NCBI RefSeq assembly: GCF_019578655.1
Contig: NC_063263.1
Location: 26,907,001-26,971,000 of the forward strand
DNA length: 64,000 nt
Reading direction: 5' to 3'
Origin: Ricinus communis
Lineage: Eukaryota > Streptophyta > Magnoliopsida > Malpighiales > Euphorbiaceae
Program-made: the position numbers and the translations under genes
Shown here: piece by piece, positions 50,801 through 62,166 of the stretch
Layout of the letters: each line of letters begins with the position of its first letter
Numbering within the stretch: position 1 is the first letter of the stretch
The notes under the pieces: generated by a model
What the model was told of the DNA's origin: nothing
Database searches by the model: none
The model's input: only the letters and a program-made list of their open reading frames with translations

Positions 50801-52742
50801 CGGGGGTGTTTTCTCAAAATCATAAATATACCCCTCGATGGTGTTGTTTTCTCATATTAAAAAATACACCTCATTTTATAAAGTTGTTTTCTCATACTCA
50901 TAGATATACCTCTCTTATGGGGTTGCTTTCTCATATTCATAAATATACCCTCTTTACGGGGTTGCTTTCTCATACTCACAAATATACCCGTTGTACGGGG
51001 TTGTTTCCTCATATTCATAAATGTACCCTTTTTACGAGGTTGTTTTCTCATACTCACTAAAATTGTCCTCTTATGGTGTTTTCTAATGTTTACAAAAATA
51101 CAACTCTTATGGGGTTAGTTTCTCATCTTAAAAATTATACTCCTTTTAAGGGGTAGTTTTCTAATACTCACAAATATATCCCTCTTTCGGGGTTGTTTTC
51201 TCATACTCGGAAATATAGCCCTTTTAGGAGGTTATTTTTTGATACTCACTAATATACCCCTCTTACGGCGTTGTTTTCTAATATTTACAGATATACATCT
51301 CTTATGGGGTTGTTTTCTCCCATTAATGGGGTTATTTTCTCATACTCACTAATATAACCCTCTTATGGCATTGTTTTCTAATATTTATAAATATACATCT
51401 CTTATGGGGTTATGTTGTCATATTAAAAGATATACTCTTTTTACGAGGTTGTTTTCTCATGCTTACAAATATACCCCTCTTACAGGTTTTTTTTTTCTCA
51501 CATTTATAAATATGCCCTTTTTACGATGTTGTTTTTTCATACTCACTAATATAACCCTCTTACAGCGTTGTTTTCTAGTATTTACAAATATACATCTCTT
51601 ACGAGGTTTTTTTCTCATATTAAAAAATATACTCCTTTTATAGGGTTGATTTTTCATACTCAGAAATATACCTCTTTTACGCGGTTGTTTTCTCATACTC
51701 ACAAATATGCCCTTGTCACGGGGTTTTTTTCTAACATTTACAAATATGCCCCTTTACGGGATTATTTTCTCATATTAAAAGATGTACCCCTTTTACGAGG
51801 TTGTTTTCTCATACTCAGAATTATACCCCTCATACGGGATTGTTTTCTTATATGCACAAATATATCTCTCTTACGGGGTTGTTTTTTGACACTCGTAAAT
51901 ATACCCCTCTTGCGTGGTTGTTTTGTCATATTCATAAATATACCCTTTCTACGGGGTTGCTTTCTCATAATCACAAATATAATCCTCACACGATGTTATT
52001 TTCTCATATTCATAAATACAACATTATTATCTGGTTGTTTTCTTATACTAAAAGATATACACTCTCAGGTTGTTATTTTCAAATATTTATAACTATACCC
52101 TTCCTACGGGGTTGTTTTCTCATAATAAAAAATATACCTCCCTTTTACGGAATTATTTTTTCATATTGGTAAATATACCCCTTTTACGGGGTTATTTTCT
52201 CATAATTAAAAATATATCTCTTTTACTAGGTTGTTTTCTCATACTCACAAATATATCCATCTTCCAGAGTTGTTTTCTGATTTTGAAATATATACCCCTC
52301 TTACGGGGTTGTTTTCTGATTTTAAAATATATACCCCTCTTATGGGATTGTTTTCTCGTATTCAAAAATATATCCTTCTTATGGGGTTCATTTCTCATAT
52401 TGATAAATATACCCTATTTCTGAAGTCATTTTCTCATTCTTGAAAATATACCACAGCTATGGGGTTGCCTTTTTATAATAACAAAAAGACCACTTTAATG
52501 GGATTGTATTCTCATATTAACAAATATACCCCTCTTATGGGATTGTTTTCTCATACTCATAAATATACCACTTTTACGAGCCCCTTTTATGGAGTTGTTT
52601 TCTCATATTAAAAACTATACCCCTTTAACGGGGTTTTTTTTCTCATAGTCGTTAATATACCGCTTTTTGTGGGGTTGCTTTGTCATATTCATAAACATAA
52701 CCTTTCTACGGGGTTGGTTTCTCATAATCACAAATATACCCC
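47855..52742. repeat. 39-bp minisatellite, array 2 (about 125 units)
   Basis: Same unit as array 1. A frequent variant pair reads ACTCACTAATATACCCC then CGTTGTTTTCTAATATT with ACATCTCTTA. Open frames up to 275 codons arise from the 39-bp period. It ends with ACCCC at 52738-52742, the left target duplication of the Athila derivative. Confidence 0.97.
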
Positions 52743-54052
52743 TGATAGGCTTTTTTTGTAGTTACAATCTAAGGCAATGAACCTATTGATGCAGACTAGC
52801 ACTAATGGTGAGTATCAAGGTCGTATTCTCAGGAAAGGATGATCCTAGAACTACTGTAGCGTCTTATGTTATCTAACCTTAACAAAATCGATGAAGTAAC
52901 TAATCTATGACTAGATGCAAGCTGAGTGATTAACTAAATATCAAACAGTCTGAAAAGATTTCATGAAACAATCAAGGGAAAAAGCAAACCTAAGAGGACC
53001 TAAGCTAGTTGGGTTTTAGTGAAGATAGAGATTATCTCTCTTGGAACTGAACCCAAAGGGCTTTTTTGGACGGCAATGACCGGAGACCAGAAAGGGGAAT
53101 AGAGAGATAAGCCTTGAGCGGTCAGACCAATTACGATCGATTCGGGAGAAGTGGAACTCCGATGAAAACATAGTCTTACTGCATATTGATTACCAATTGT
53201 GATTACCTATGAGCGAATTCTAAATTGAATTCGATTTCCCTCTCGAGAACATCAAATCCTTAAGCCTGAGAACCTAAACGATGGAATCTCTTCCTAACGA
53301 TTGATTTTAGGTTAGCCTTAAGATTAAATCCACTGCTATTAAGAGTTGTTAATTCTTAATCCGTCTAGTCAATTACCCTTATCTCTAAGTGATCATTAAC
53401 CAGTTCTTGCTATTCAAATTTCTAATTACTAAATGAACTTCTCAATTACATAAAGCAATCTAAACATCACAATTCACAACGTCTCATGAATAATGCGATT
53501 TCTTATTAATAATGAAAGCAAGAAAAAACCAAGCATTGATAATCAAAATCTCATAAACATTAAATGCAATCCAATAACATAGGAACCCCAATGGGTTCAA
53601 CAGTTCTAGCTACTCATGCTAATAAGTAACACAAAGTGCGCCCTTCTTCTTCAAGCCTATGCTGGTCAGCACAGCCGTGCTTAAGCCTGTGTTGGACCTT
53701 CGAGTCCTAAAAATCAGCCTCTTCTCCCTGACCGTGCCCTCGCCTATGCTGAGCCACCACGGGCCGTGATGGAGGCTGTGGTGGCCTCAAAAACCGTGTC
53801 GAAAGGCCATCTTTGAGGGTCAAATGTCGATGGTTCAACACGGCTCAACCTTAAAATGCTAGCCTTTGCTCAATTTTGATGGATTCTGGCCCGTATTCGC
53901 ACATATCTCCCTTGAGTCCTGATAATGTCCATTGACGATCACCTGAAACATGAAAGGAATCGAAACACAGGTGATTCTGGCATAAACAAGATAACTATGC
54001 ATAAAAATGGAAGTAATTGGGCATATAAACATGTGGAACACAATGCATATCA
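52743..54052 (-). repeat. 3' LTR of the Athila derivative, rearranged
   Basis: 1310 bp. Compared with the 5' LTR it has a 149-bp insertion (53036-53184) and lacks two stretches equivalent to about 57174-57208 and 57230-57493. The second would contain the conserved TATATA. The LTR pair is therefore not simply diverged by point mutation. Confidence 0.85.
53036..53184. repeat. 149-bp insertion in the Athila LTR
   Basis: Absent from the partner LTR at the same place (AGAGATTAT directly followed by ATTGATTACC near 56720). It is more GC-rich than its surroundings. I see no clear terminal repeats or target duplication and do not recognise the sequence. Confidence 0.7.
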
Positions 54053-55793
54053 AATCACCCCACACTTAAGCTTTTTCTTGTCCTCAAGCAATCAATAACT
54101 CAATACATATACAAGCAACAATCACCCTTCAAAATCCATGCTAAGGTTCATAACTTAACCTTATTCAACATATAAAGAATGAAACTCAAGTAGCTAAATA
54201 AATTATACACCTTCAAAGAAGAACTATAATAATACCATCTCAAAGTACAACTTATATAACATTTAGCATTAAAGTCCAGGAACCATTGCCTCACAGGGAT
54301 ATCTCAAATCACTCATAGTGTTTACAGGTAAACAAAAAAATTCCCTCAATGCAGCTGCATAAAACCTGTTTACCATAAGTGTAAAGTATATTGAAAAATC
54401 ATGTAATTATTTAGAATGATGCTTCAGGAGCTGGATGCCAAATCAAAAAAAGTACTCACTAACCCTTAATTGAAGTAGATGATGCTCAAAGAATTGAATC
54501 CAAAAGAGAAAAGAGCTAAGAAAGAAGCACAATAAACACTTATTTAAATTTTTTTCTTTTTTTATATGCCACTTCAGCTTACACAGAGGCTGCATGGTTA
54601 ATGACACAAACAACGAGAATAGTTATACAATTTAGATTGAAGAGAGCATCAACGAATGATTAAAAGGACTAAGTGAATTTATAACAAAATTAGGCACTAT
54701 GATTCCATAAAAGAAGAAGCATAACACATAATTATTCAGTATACAGGGTGAAAGAAAAGACAAATATAGAGAATGGTATAGATGTAGTGTATAGGTGTAA
54801 ATCATGAAGAAAAGGTTAAGGCTCAAAATTGGCTGACTAATGGAAACAAAGGGGTAGGCTTTTGGCCAGATGTGGTGAATCCACTTAATGGTATTCGAAA
54901 ATTGATGTAACCTCAACAAGTACTATAGAGCAAGTTCTAGAAACAACATTAAGTACAGTGAACACTCAAACAAGAAAAATCATGAGCATAATTTGCAATG
55001 GATGCTCAACTTTTTGGTCCAAAAGCTCAAGTTTGAAGTGGCTAAAATTTACAATTAGTTCCCAGACTTATCAATTGAATCATCACATAAATGGTATAAG
55101 AGATTGGCATAATCAAAGTTCAAAGATAAAGGCTGAAAATTTATAAAGAACTCAAGCAACACCAGTTTAACCGGCCAAAGTGACATATTGAACACAGTGA
55201 AATTGCTTTCCAATAACAAAAATCGAGAGGAACAATCAATTACACGTATGTGAATTAAATCATTAATTACGAAAGAATAAACTAAGCTTAAGCGAGATGA
55301 AGAACATAGGTCCTAACATCCTAAAAATAGACAACACCAGTGATAGCAATTTCAGACATATCCAAAAGTCATAGGAAAAAGAAAAGAACATACGGTTTAT
55401 CCACACCCACCCCACACTTGAAGACCACACTGTCCTTAGTGTAAAATGAAGTGGATACCCCGCATGGGATGTATAAATAAAGAAAGCATATAGTATCTAG
55501 GCAGATGACATGTATGAAAAATAAAGTAAATCAATGCAGAAAATAAAAAGAAGATCTAGGGGGGCTGCCCTGATCATCCGCTGAGGATAATGGAGTGGAA
55601 ATTCGGTGGGTCCTCGGCAAGAGCTGAGAATGAAAAATAAAGAAATAATAGAAATTGAAAATAAAAATTAAATATAATATGAAAACTAAAACTAATAAAA
55701 TGTTTCAAAACTAAAAAAATAAAATAAAATATTAAAAACATAAAATAAAATTTGGGGTGCCTCTCAAAAGTGCTTCTTTTTATCTCAAGTCGT
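54053..55793 (-). mobile_element. 3' non-coding region of the Athila derivative
   Basis: Starts with the complement of the Athila purine tract (AATCACCCCACACTTAAGC). It is related to 16616-17568 and, reversed, to 59305-60490. Short open frames here (for example 54632-54919) are AT-rich chance frames. Sequence up to about 55793 includes A-rich tracts. Confidence 0.75.
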
Positions 55794-56288
55794 TTAGCTG
55801 GACTCGGCAACCCCTCCTTTCGTGTGCGGGTTTAGCTTGCTCTGCGGTCCAATCGCCAGGTTACTGATGTTGTCTATAACAATGTGGGTTAAGCAATAAG
55901 TGAGGCTAATCCTTGGATTGTCAGCATTTTTCCAAGCGAACCCATGTAGGTACTCCTTTGGAAAGGGTAAAGGCATCTCCCTCTCCTTAAGTGTCAAGTC
56001 CATTGCTAGTTTGACAGGCAACTCGATATCCTCATCTAGATATGCATAGTTGAGATGTTGTGGAAGATTTTTAAGCTCGAGAACTGGTGGTTTCTCAAGT
56101 GATGGCCTCAACTGATGCACACCTACCCTGTCAATCTCACGAAACTCCCCAGTATTGTCGCTTGGCTCGTGTGCTAACCAAAATTCAAGCTGCTGGAATA
56201 CCTCCTCATTTGACAGCTCATGCCCATCTTCCATTAGCAAAGCAACTTCTAAAAGGTCTACTCGATCAGAATTAGACCTCCTGGTCAT
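55794..56288 (-). CDS. Open frame of the Athila derivative (164 aa), remnant of pol linker
   Basis: An uninterrupted 164-codon frame starting ATG at 56288, 114 bp inside the primer site. The N-terminus MTRRSNSDR resembles the start of an Athila gag frame. The middle, PPVLELKNLPQHLNYAYL (about residues 67-84), is the linker that precedes reverse transcriptase in Athila pol. Gag, protease and polymerase domains are missing, so it looks like a deletion fusion of the gag start to the pre-RT linker. It has no catalytic motif. Whether it is translated is unknown. Confidence 0.55.
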   Translation of the reverse strand: MTRRSNSDRVDLLEVALLMEDGHELSNEEVFQQLEFWLAHEPSDNTGEFREIDRVGVHQLRPSLEKPPVLELKNLPQHLNYAYLDEDIELPVKLAMDLTLKEREMPLPFPKEYLHGFAWKNADNPRISLTYCLTHIVIDNISNLAIGPQSKLNPHTKGGVAESS

Positions 56289-56402
56289 ACACTACCTGTA
56301 ATGAACAAGGTAGTAACAACCCAAACAAATAAATAAAATAATGACAAAAACTAAAATATGCTAAAGTAACAAATAAAAAATTTCACTCTAGTTTTCGAAC
56401 AT

Positions 56403-56420
56403 TCCCCGGCAACGGCGCCA
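56403..56420 (-). other. Athila primer-binding site, intact
   Basis: Minus strand TGGCGCCGTTGCCGGGGA, the characteristic Athila primer site, six bases from the LTR end. This single motif anchors the family identification for all four Athila LTRs in the window. Confidence 0.92.
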
Positions 56421-56426
56421 AAAACT

Positions 56427-57910
56427 TGATAGGCTTTTTTTGTAGCTACAATCTAAGGCAATGAACCTATCGATGTAGACTAGTACTAATGGCGAGTATC
56501 AAGGTCGTATTCTCAGGAAAGGATGATCCTAGAACTACTGTAGCATTTTATGTTATCTAACCTTAACAAAATCGATAAAGTCACTAATCTATGACTAGAT
56601 GCAAGCTAAATGATTAACTAAATGTCAAACAGTCTCAAAAGATTTCCTAAAACAATCAAGGGAAAAAGCAAACCTAAGGGGACCTAAGCTAGTTGGAATT
56701 TAGTGAAGATAGAGATTATATTGATTACCAATTGTGATTACCTATGAGCGAATTCTAAATTGAATTCGATTTCCCTCTCGAGAACATCAAATCCTTAAAC
56801 CTAAGAACCTAAATGATGGAATCTCTTCCTAACGATTGATTTTAGGTTAGCCTTAAGATTAATTCCACTGCTATTAAGAGTTGTTAATTCTTAATCCGGC
56901 TAATCAATTACCCTTATCTCTAAGTGATCATTAACCAGTTCTTGCTATTTAAATTTCTAATTACTAAATGAACTTCTCAATTACATAAAGCAATTTGAAC
57001 ATCACAATTCACAACGTCTCATGAATAATGCGATTTCTTATTAATAATGAAAGCAAGAAGAAACCAAGCATTGATAATTAAAATCTCATAAACATTAAAT
57101 GCAATCCAACAACATAGGAACCCCAATGGGTTCAACAGTTCTAGCTACTCATGCTAATAAGTAACAAAAAGTAAGGAACACATACAGAAAAGCAAATTGA
57201 AAACATGTACACCCTTCTTCTACAAGTTAGATGAACCGCCCTAAATCCCCAAATCTGAATGATGAACCTCAAATTGCCTCTTGAATGCCTCCAAATCCAC
57301 TCTTGATCTTCAATATGACGCTTAAACCAATGGAATCTGTCCTTCAATAGGCGAAATAGTCTCCCAAAGTCGAATATCGAAGTTTGGAAAATGGTGGCTT
57401 GTGCATGTATGTGAAAAATTAAGTTAGAAAATCAAACCCTTATAAAAGAACTCAATTTTGCCTATATAAATGTCCCAGCACGGTTGTGCTCAAGCCTATG
57501 CTGGTCAGCATGGCCATGCTCAAGTCTATGTTGGACCTTTGAATCCAAAAAATAGCCACTTCTCCCTGACCGTGCCCTCACCGGTGCTGAGCCACCATGG
57601 GTCGTGATGGAGGCCGTGGTGGCCTCGGAAAATGTGTCGAAAGGCCACCTTTGAGGGTCAAATGTCGATGGTTCAGCACGGCCAGAGTCCAGGTCGTGCT
57701 CAACCTTAAAATGCTAGCCTTTGCTTAAATTTTTGATGGATTCTAGCCCGTATTCGCACGTATGTCCCTCGAATACTGATAATGTCGATCGATGATCACC
57801 TAAAACATGAAAGGAAACGAAACATAGGTGATTCTGGCATACAACAAGATAACTATGCATAAAAATGAAAGTAATTGGGCATATAAACATGTGTAACATA
57901 ATGCATATCA
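56427..57910 (-). repeat. 5' LTR of the Athila derivative
   Basis: 1484 bp, TGATAGGC to GCATATCA. The conserved TATATA is at 57463-57468. A GC-rich cluster with repeated CACGG/CCGTG motifs lies at about 57478-57690. This is the best-preserved minus-strand Athila LTR here. Confidence 0.9.
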
Positions 57911-59304
57911 ACCCCTCACACAAGGTTATTTTCTTATATTCATAAATATACTACTATGACGGGATTGTTTTCTCATACTCACAAATATACCCTCTTAGGT
58001 TGTTATTTTCTAATCTTTACAAATAATACCCTTCCTACGGCGTTGTTTTCTCATATTAAAAAATATACCCCTATTATGGGGTTGTTTTCTCACTCATAAA
58101 TATACCCCTCTTACAAGATTGTCTTCTCATATTCATAAATATACCCCCTTTTACGGGTTGTTTTCTAATAATTATAAATATTATCCCTTACAGGGTTGTT
58201 TTCTCATATTCATAAATATATCCCTTTTACAGGATTTCTTTCTCATACTCATAAATATATCCAGCATACGAGATTATTTTCTCATATATATAAATATACC
58301 CTTTTTACAGGGTTATTTTCTCATACTCACAAATGTACCCCTCTTACGGGGATATTTTCTAATATTTACAAATGTACCCCTTTTAGGGATTTGTTTTCTC
58401 ATACTGACAAATATTCCACTCTTACGGGATTATATTGTCATAAGAAAAAAAATACCCCTTTTACGGGATTGTATTCTCATACTAAAAAACATACCCCACT
58501 CATGGCGCTATTTTCTCATAATTAAAAATGTACCCAATTTACTGGGTTGTTTTCTCATACTAAAAAATATATCCCTCTTTGGGGGTTATTTTTTGATTTG
58601 GAAAATTATACCCCTCTTACGGGGTTGTTTTCTCATATTCATAAATATACCATTCTTACAGGGTTCATTTCTCATATTGATAAATATACCCCATTTACAG
58701 AGTTATTTTCTCATACTCGAAAATATACCAAACCTACAGGGTTGCCTTTTTATAATGACAAATATACCCCTTTTACGAGGTTGTATTCTCATACTCACCA
58801 ATATACCCTTGTTACAGAGTTATATTTTAATATTTACAAATGCACCCCTTTTATGGGTTTATTTTCTCATAATCATAAATATACTCCTCTTACGGTGTTG
58901 TTTTCTCACATTAAAAAATATACTCTATTTATGGGGTTGTTTTCTCATGATCATAGATATACCCCTCTTACAGGGTTTCTTTCTCATATTAAAAAGTATG
59001 CCCCATTTACGAGGTTGCTTTCCCATACTCACAAATATACCCCATGTATTGGGTTGTTTTCTCATATTCATAAATGTACCCGTTTTAGAAGGTTGTTTTC
59101 TCATACTCACTAATATACTCCTCTTACGGTGTTATTTTCTAATATTTGCAAATATACATGTCTTACAGGGTTGTTTTCTCATATTAAAAGATATGCCTCT
59201 TTCAAGGGGTTCTTTTCTCAAACTCAGAAAATATACCCCCTCTTATGGGGTCATTTTTTCATATTCATAAATATATCCCTTTTACAAGGTTGTTTTCTCA
59301 TATT
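57911..59304. repeat. 39-bp minisatellite, array 3 (about 36 units)
   Basis: Direct continuation of array 2 beyond the Athila insertion. It begins with the duplicated ACCCC and continues a variant-unit order that array 1 shows uninterrupted (for example 43680-43800). A 383-codon plus-strand frame (58119-59270) is a by-product of the 39-bp period. It ends near 59304 against Athila internal sequence. Confidence 0.95.
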
Positions 59305-60490
59305 CTAATATTAATATTGCTGCTTGTTATTATGATTGATTGTTTAAACTTTGATTTGAGATTCATGCAATTTTAACCCACTCAAATGATGAGGTTTTGA
59401 GCCAAATTAGGCATCATTATTTTATGCTCCTTTTCTTGTTGTTTAGTGAGCATTGCACATAATCTTTGTTTCTAGAACTTGCTTTATGATTCCTTTTGAG
59501 ATTACATGAATTTTTGATAGTCATAAGATGATTTGGGCACTTAGTATTTACACAATTTGGCTAAAAGCCTAACCCTGTTTTCCCCATAATGAACCAATTT
59601 TGAGCCTTAGCCTTTTCTTTCGTTGTGATTTACCTTTGACACTCATTTTATCACTTTCATTCATTTTACCATTCTTTCTACCGTTATTGCTGGAAATTAT
59701 GTAAGTTTATGCTGCATTTCATTTTGGATCAAATTGCATTCTTTTTATATATAATCACTAAGTTGCTAGATTTTTCATAGATGCTCCCTTCAATCCAAAT
59801 TTGGATATTCATTCTTATTGCTTATGTCAATAACCACAGCAGCTCCTACATAAGCTGCTGTAATATATATACATAGTATATATCAAAAAAAAGAAAAAAA
59901 AAAGAGAATTTAGCATTCCTTTAGTTTGTTTCGAGCATCATCTTATTGTTGGAGCAACTTAGTGTTCATTTTTGGTACAGCATTTGATCCTTGGCTATTT
60001 TCTTGCATTACCTGCATAATTTTCCAGCAACTTTTAGCCTACTTTCCATATTTCTCCGTAGCCTACCTTATCCCCATTACAACCTTGCTCAAGTCCCTTT
60101 GATCATGATTATTGATTATTTCACAATAGTGGAGATTGGATCTATAAGCAAGCTTATGGTAAGCACTTTTTTCTGTATTTTTGCGTTGAGAGCTTGGCGA
60201 TCCTCCTTCACCAATATACACTTGTGTGTTTTCGAGTGACATCTTGTGAGGCATGTTTCTCAATTTCTCAGTTTGAATGGTTTATCATTTTAATTTTAGT
60301 TATTTTATTAGTTTTGTTCTCTCTCTTAAGGATTTAGTGATTTAGGGATTTTATGGAAATTCATTACGAAGTTTTAAGATTTGTTTGAGCTAACTTTCTG
60401 CAAAGTATTTCATTGACTTATTTGGTATTTGTTTGAGGAGTGAGTTGTTGATTGCTTGAGGAGAAGCAAAAGCTTAAGTGTGGGGTGATT
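59305..60490 (+). mobile_element. 3' internal region of an Athila element
   Basis: Plus-strand counterpart of 54053-55000 and 16616-17568, ending GAAGCAAAAGCTTAAGTGTGG and GGTGATT directly at the LTR. The left end is truncated against the minisatellite. A frame at 59991-60239 (82 codons) has no recognisable domain and I do not call it a gene. An A-rich run lies near 59887-59903. Confidence 0.75.
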
Positions 60491-61928
60491 TGATAGGCAT
60501 CATACTACACATGTTTTCATGCCCAATTATTTACAGTTTTATGCATGATTATCTCATTTTATGCTAGAATCACATGTCTTTTGTTTTCTATCTCGTTTCA
60601 GGTCATTTTCGAAGGACACTATCAATAATCGAGGGAAATACCCGTGATTACTGACCAAAATCCATCAAATTGGGAGAGGACTAGCACCCCAAGGGTTGAG
60701 CACGGCCTGGACTCCAGCCGTGCCGAATTGCCAACTAGCTGCCTTCCAAGAGTGCCTTTTGGCATAGTTTTTGTAGCCACCACATCCTCCACCATGGCCC
60801 GTGGTGGCCCAGTACCGGCTTGGGCACGGCCTGGAAGAGGTCAACACAACAGAACCCTAGGGATCAGCACAGCCTGGACTTCGCCTGTGCTTACCAGTAT
60901 AGGCTTGACCACGGCGTGCTGAAGAGAGTATATAGGCAAAAGTTCGATTTTCCTAGGGAGGCTCGATTTTCTTTGACCTAATTCCAAGATCTAGACCTCA
61001 ATTGTCGACCTTGGGAGATCAAATTCATCAATTGAGGGAGGATTACACTTGTTTTCAACATCAAGTTGAGGATTAAAACAACATTTGGGAGCATTCAAGA
61101 GGCAAATTAGGGTTTGATATTTTGGATTGGAAAATTAGGGTTTCTCATCCAACTTGAAAGAGAAGGGTGTACATGCCTTCAATTTTCTTTTTCTTATTTG
61201 CTCTTTATTTTGCTTTAACTATGAACATGAGTAGCTAGATCTTTTGAACCCATTGGGGTCTTTATTGTGATGGATTGTGCTTAGTTGTTAGATTTCTAAT
61301 TGTCATTCTTGTAATCTTTTTGCTATTCAGTAATAAAGTTTGATTCAGTTAGTTTGAGACGTTGAATTAATTGTCTTTTGGGTTGTTTCTTGACATTAAG
61401 AAATGCTTGTTACAACTGGAAATTGAATAGTAAGAACTGGTAGTTAACACTTAGAGATAAGGTTAATTCGCTTGCCGGATTAAGAATTAACAACTCTTAA
61501 TAGATCTAAATCACGCTTAATGCTAATCTGTAATAATCTGATAGGAAGAGATTCCATTAGGTTAGTGCAGGTTTAGGAACTTGGTGAGCTCGAGAGAGGA
61601 GCTGAGTTCGATTAAGGATTTAGGCAAGGGTAGCAAGATTGGTAATTTATAAAATCAACCTTAGAATTCCATCACTAGGTCCCCTTTGGGTTTGCTTCTT
61701 TTATTATGGTAGTCTTTCGATTGTCAGCTGCTGTTTATTCCTTTATCTGCATTCATAATCATTAATTAATTTAGACTTCTCACACTCTATTTTAGACTAG
61801 ATAACATAGTGAACAGTAGTAACTCTAGGTTCACCCAATCTCTAGGGATACGACCTTGATACTCACTAATGCTAGGCCGCAGCGATAGGTTCACTGCCTT
61901 AGGTGTAGGTTGCATAAGTAGCCTATCA
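60491..61928 (+). repeat. Athila LTR shared by two internal regions
   Basis: 1438 bp with matching inverted tips TGATAGGC and GCCTATCA. It is preceded by a 3' internal region with purine tract and followed by a primer site and gag, so it serves as 3' LTR on one side and 5' LTR on the other. The candidate TATA is at 60929-60934, and the GC-rich CACGGCC cluster at about 60699-60920. Confidence 0.88.
60929..60934 (+). promoter_or_regulatory. Conserved TATATA in the Athila LTR
   Basis: TATATAGGCAAAA; the reverse complement is conserved at 3314-3319 and 57463-57468. Conservation across three LTRs of different age supports a promoter role. Confidence 0.5.
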
Positions 61929-61934
61929 AGTTTT

Positions 61935-61952
61935 TAGCGACGTTGCCGGGGA
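61935..61952 (+). other. Athila primer-binding site, mutated
   Basis: TAGCGACGTTGCCGGGGA, two changes from the intact site at 56403-56420 (G to A at position 2, C to A at position 6). The first destroys the TGG that pairs with the tRNA CCA end. Confidence 0.85.
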
Positions 61953-62166
61953 ACAGTAATGGTGAACTTGAGTGAATTTTTTTGTGTTAATTTAGTCATT
62001 ATCTGTTTATCTATTTATTCTTTATTCTCTATTTTATTGGTGTTGTTGTTTGGTGGTTGTTTGACCCTTATCTGACCCGAAGCGCTCTCTCAGATTATTA
62101 AGACGATGTTTGCAGGTAGTTGAGGAGGAGGACGGTGTTACAGTTCAGGTTCAAGGAGTGGATGTG
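61953..62166 (+). mobile_element. Athila leader
   Basis: Short non-coding stretch between primer site and the gag start. No other signal seen. Confidence 0.65.

Larger units (their letters stand above)
52743..57910 (-). mobile_element. Non-autonomous Athila derivative (5.2 kb) inserted in the minisatellite
   Basis: Complete ends TGATAGGC...GCATATCA with perfect 5-bp target duplication ACCCC (52738-52742 and 57911-57915). Two LTRs, purine tract, primer site, but only 2.37 kb inside. There is no gag domain, protease, reverse transcriptase or integrase, only one short open frame. Autonomous Athila elements are usually 10 kb or more. Confidence 0.9.

Noticed and set aside
58119..59270. A 383-codon open frame with a 13-residue hydrophobic repeat, resembling a repetitive membrane protein
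   Set aside because: It is a translation of the 39-bp minisatellite. A repeat length divisible by three keeps several frames open at once, including on the other strand, and there is no start context, domain or non-repetitive portion.
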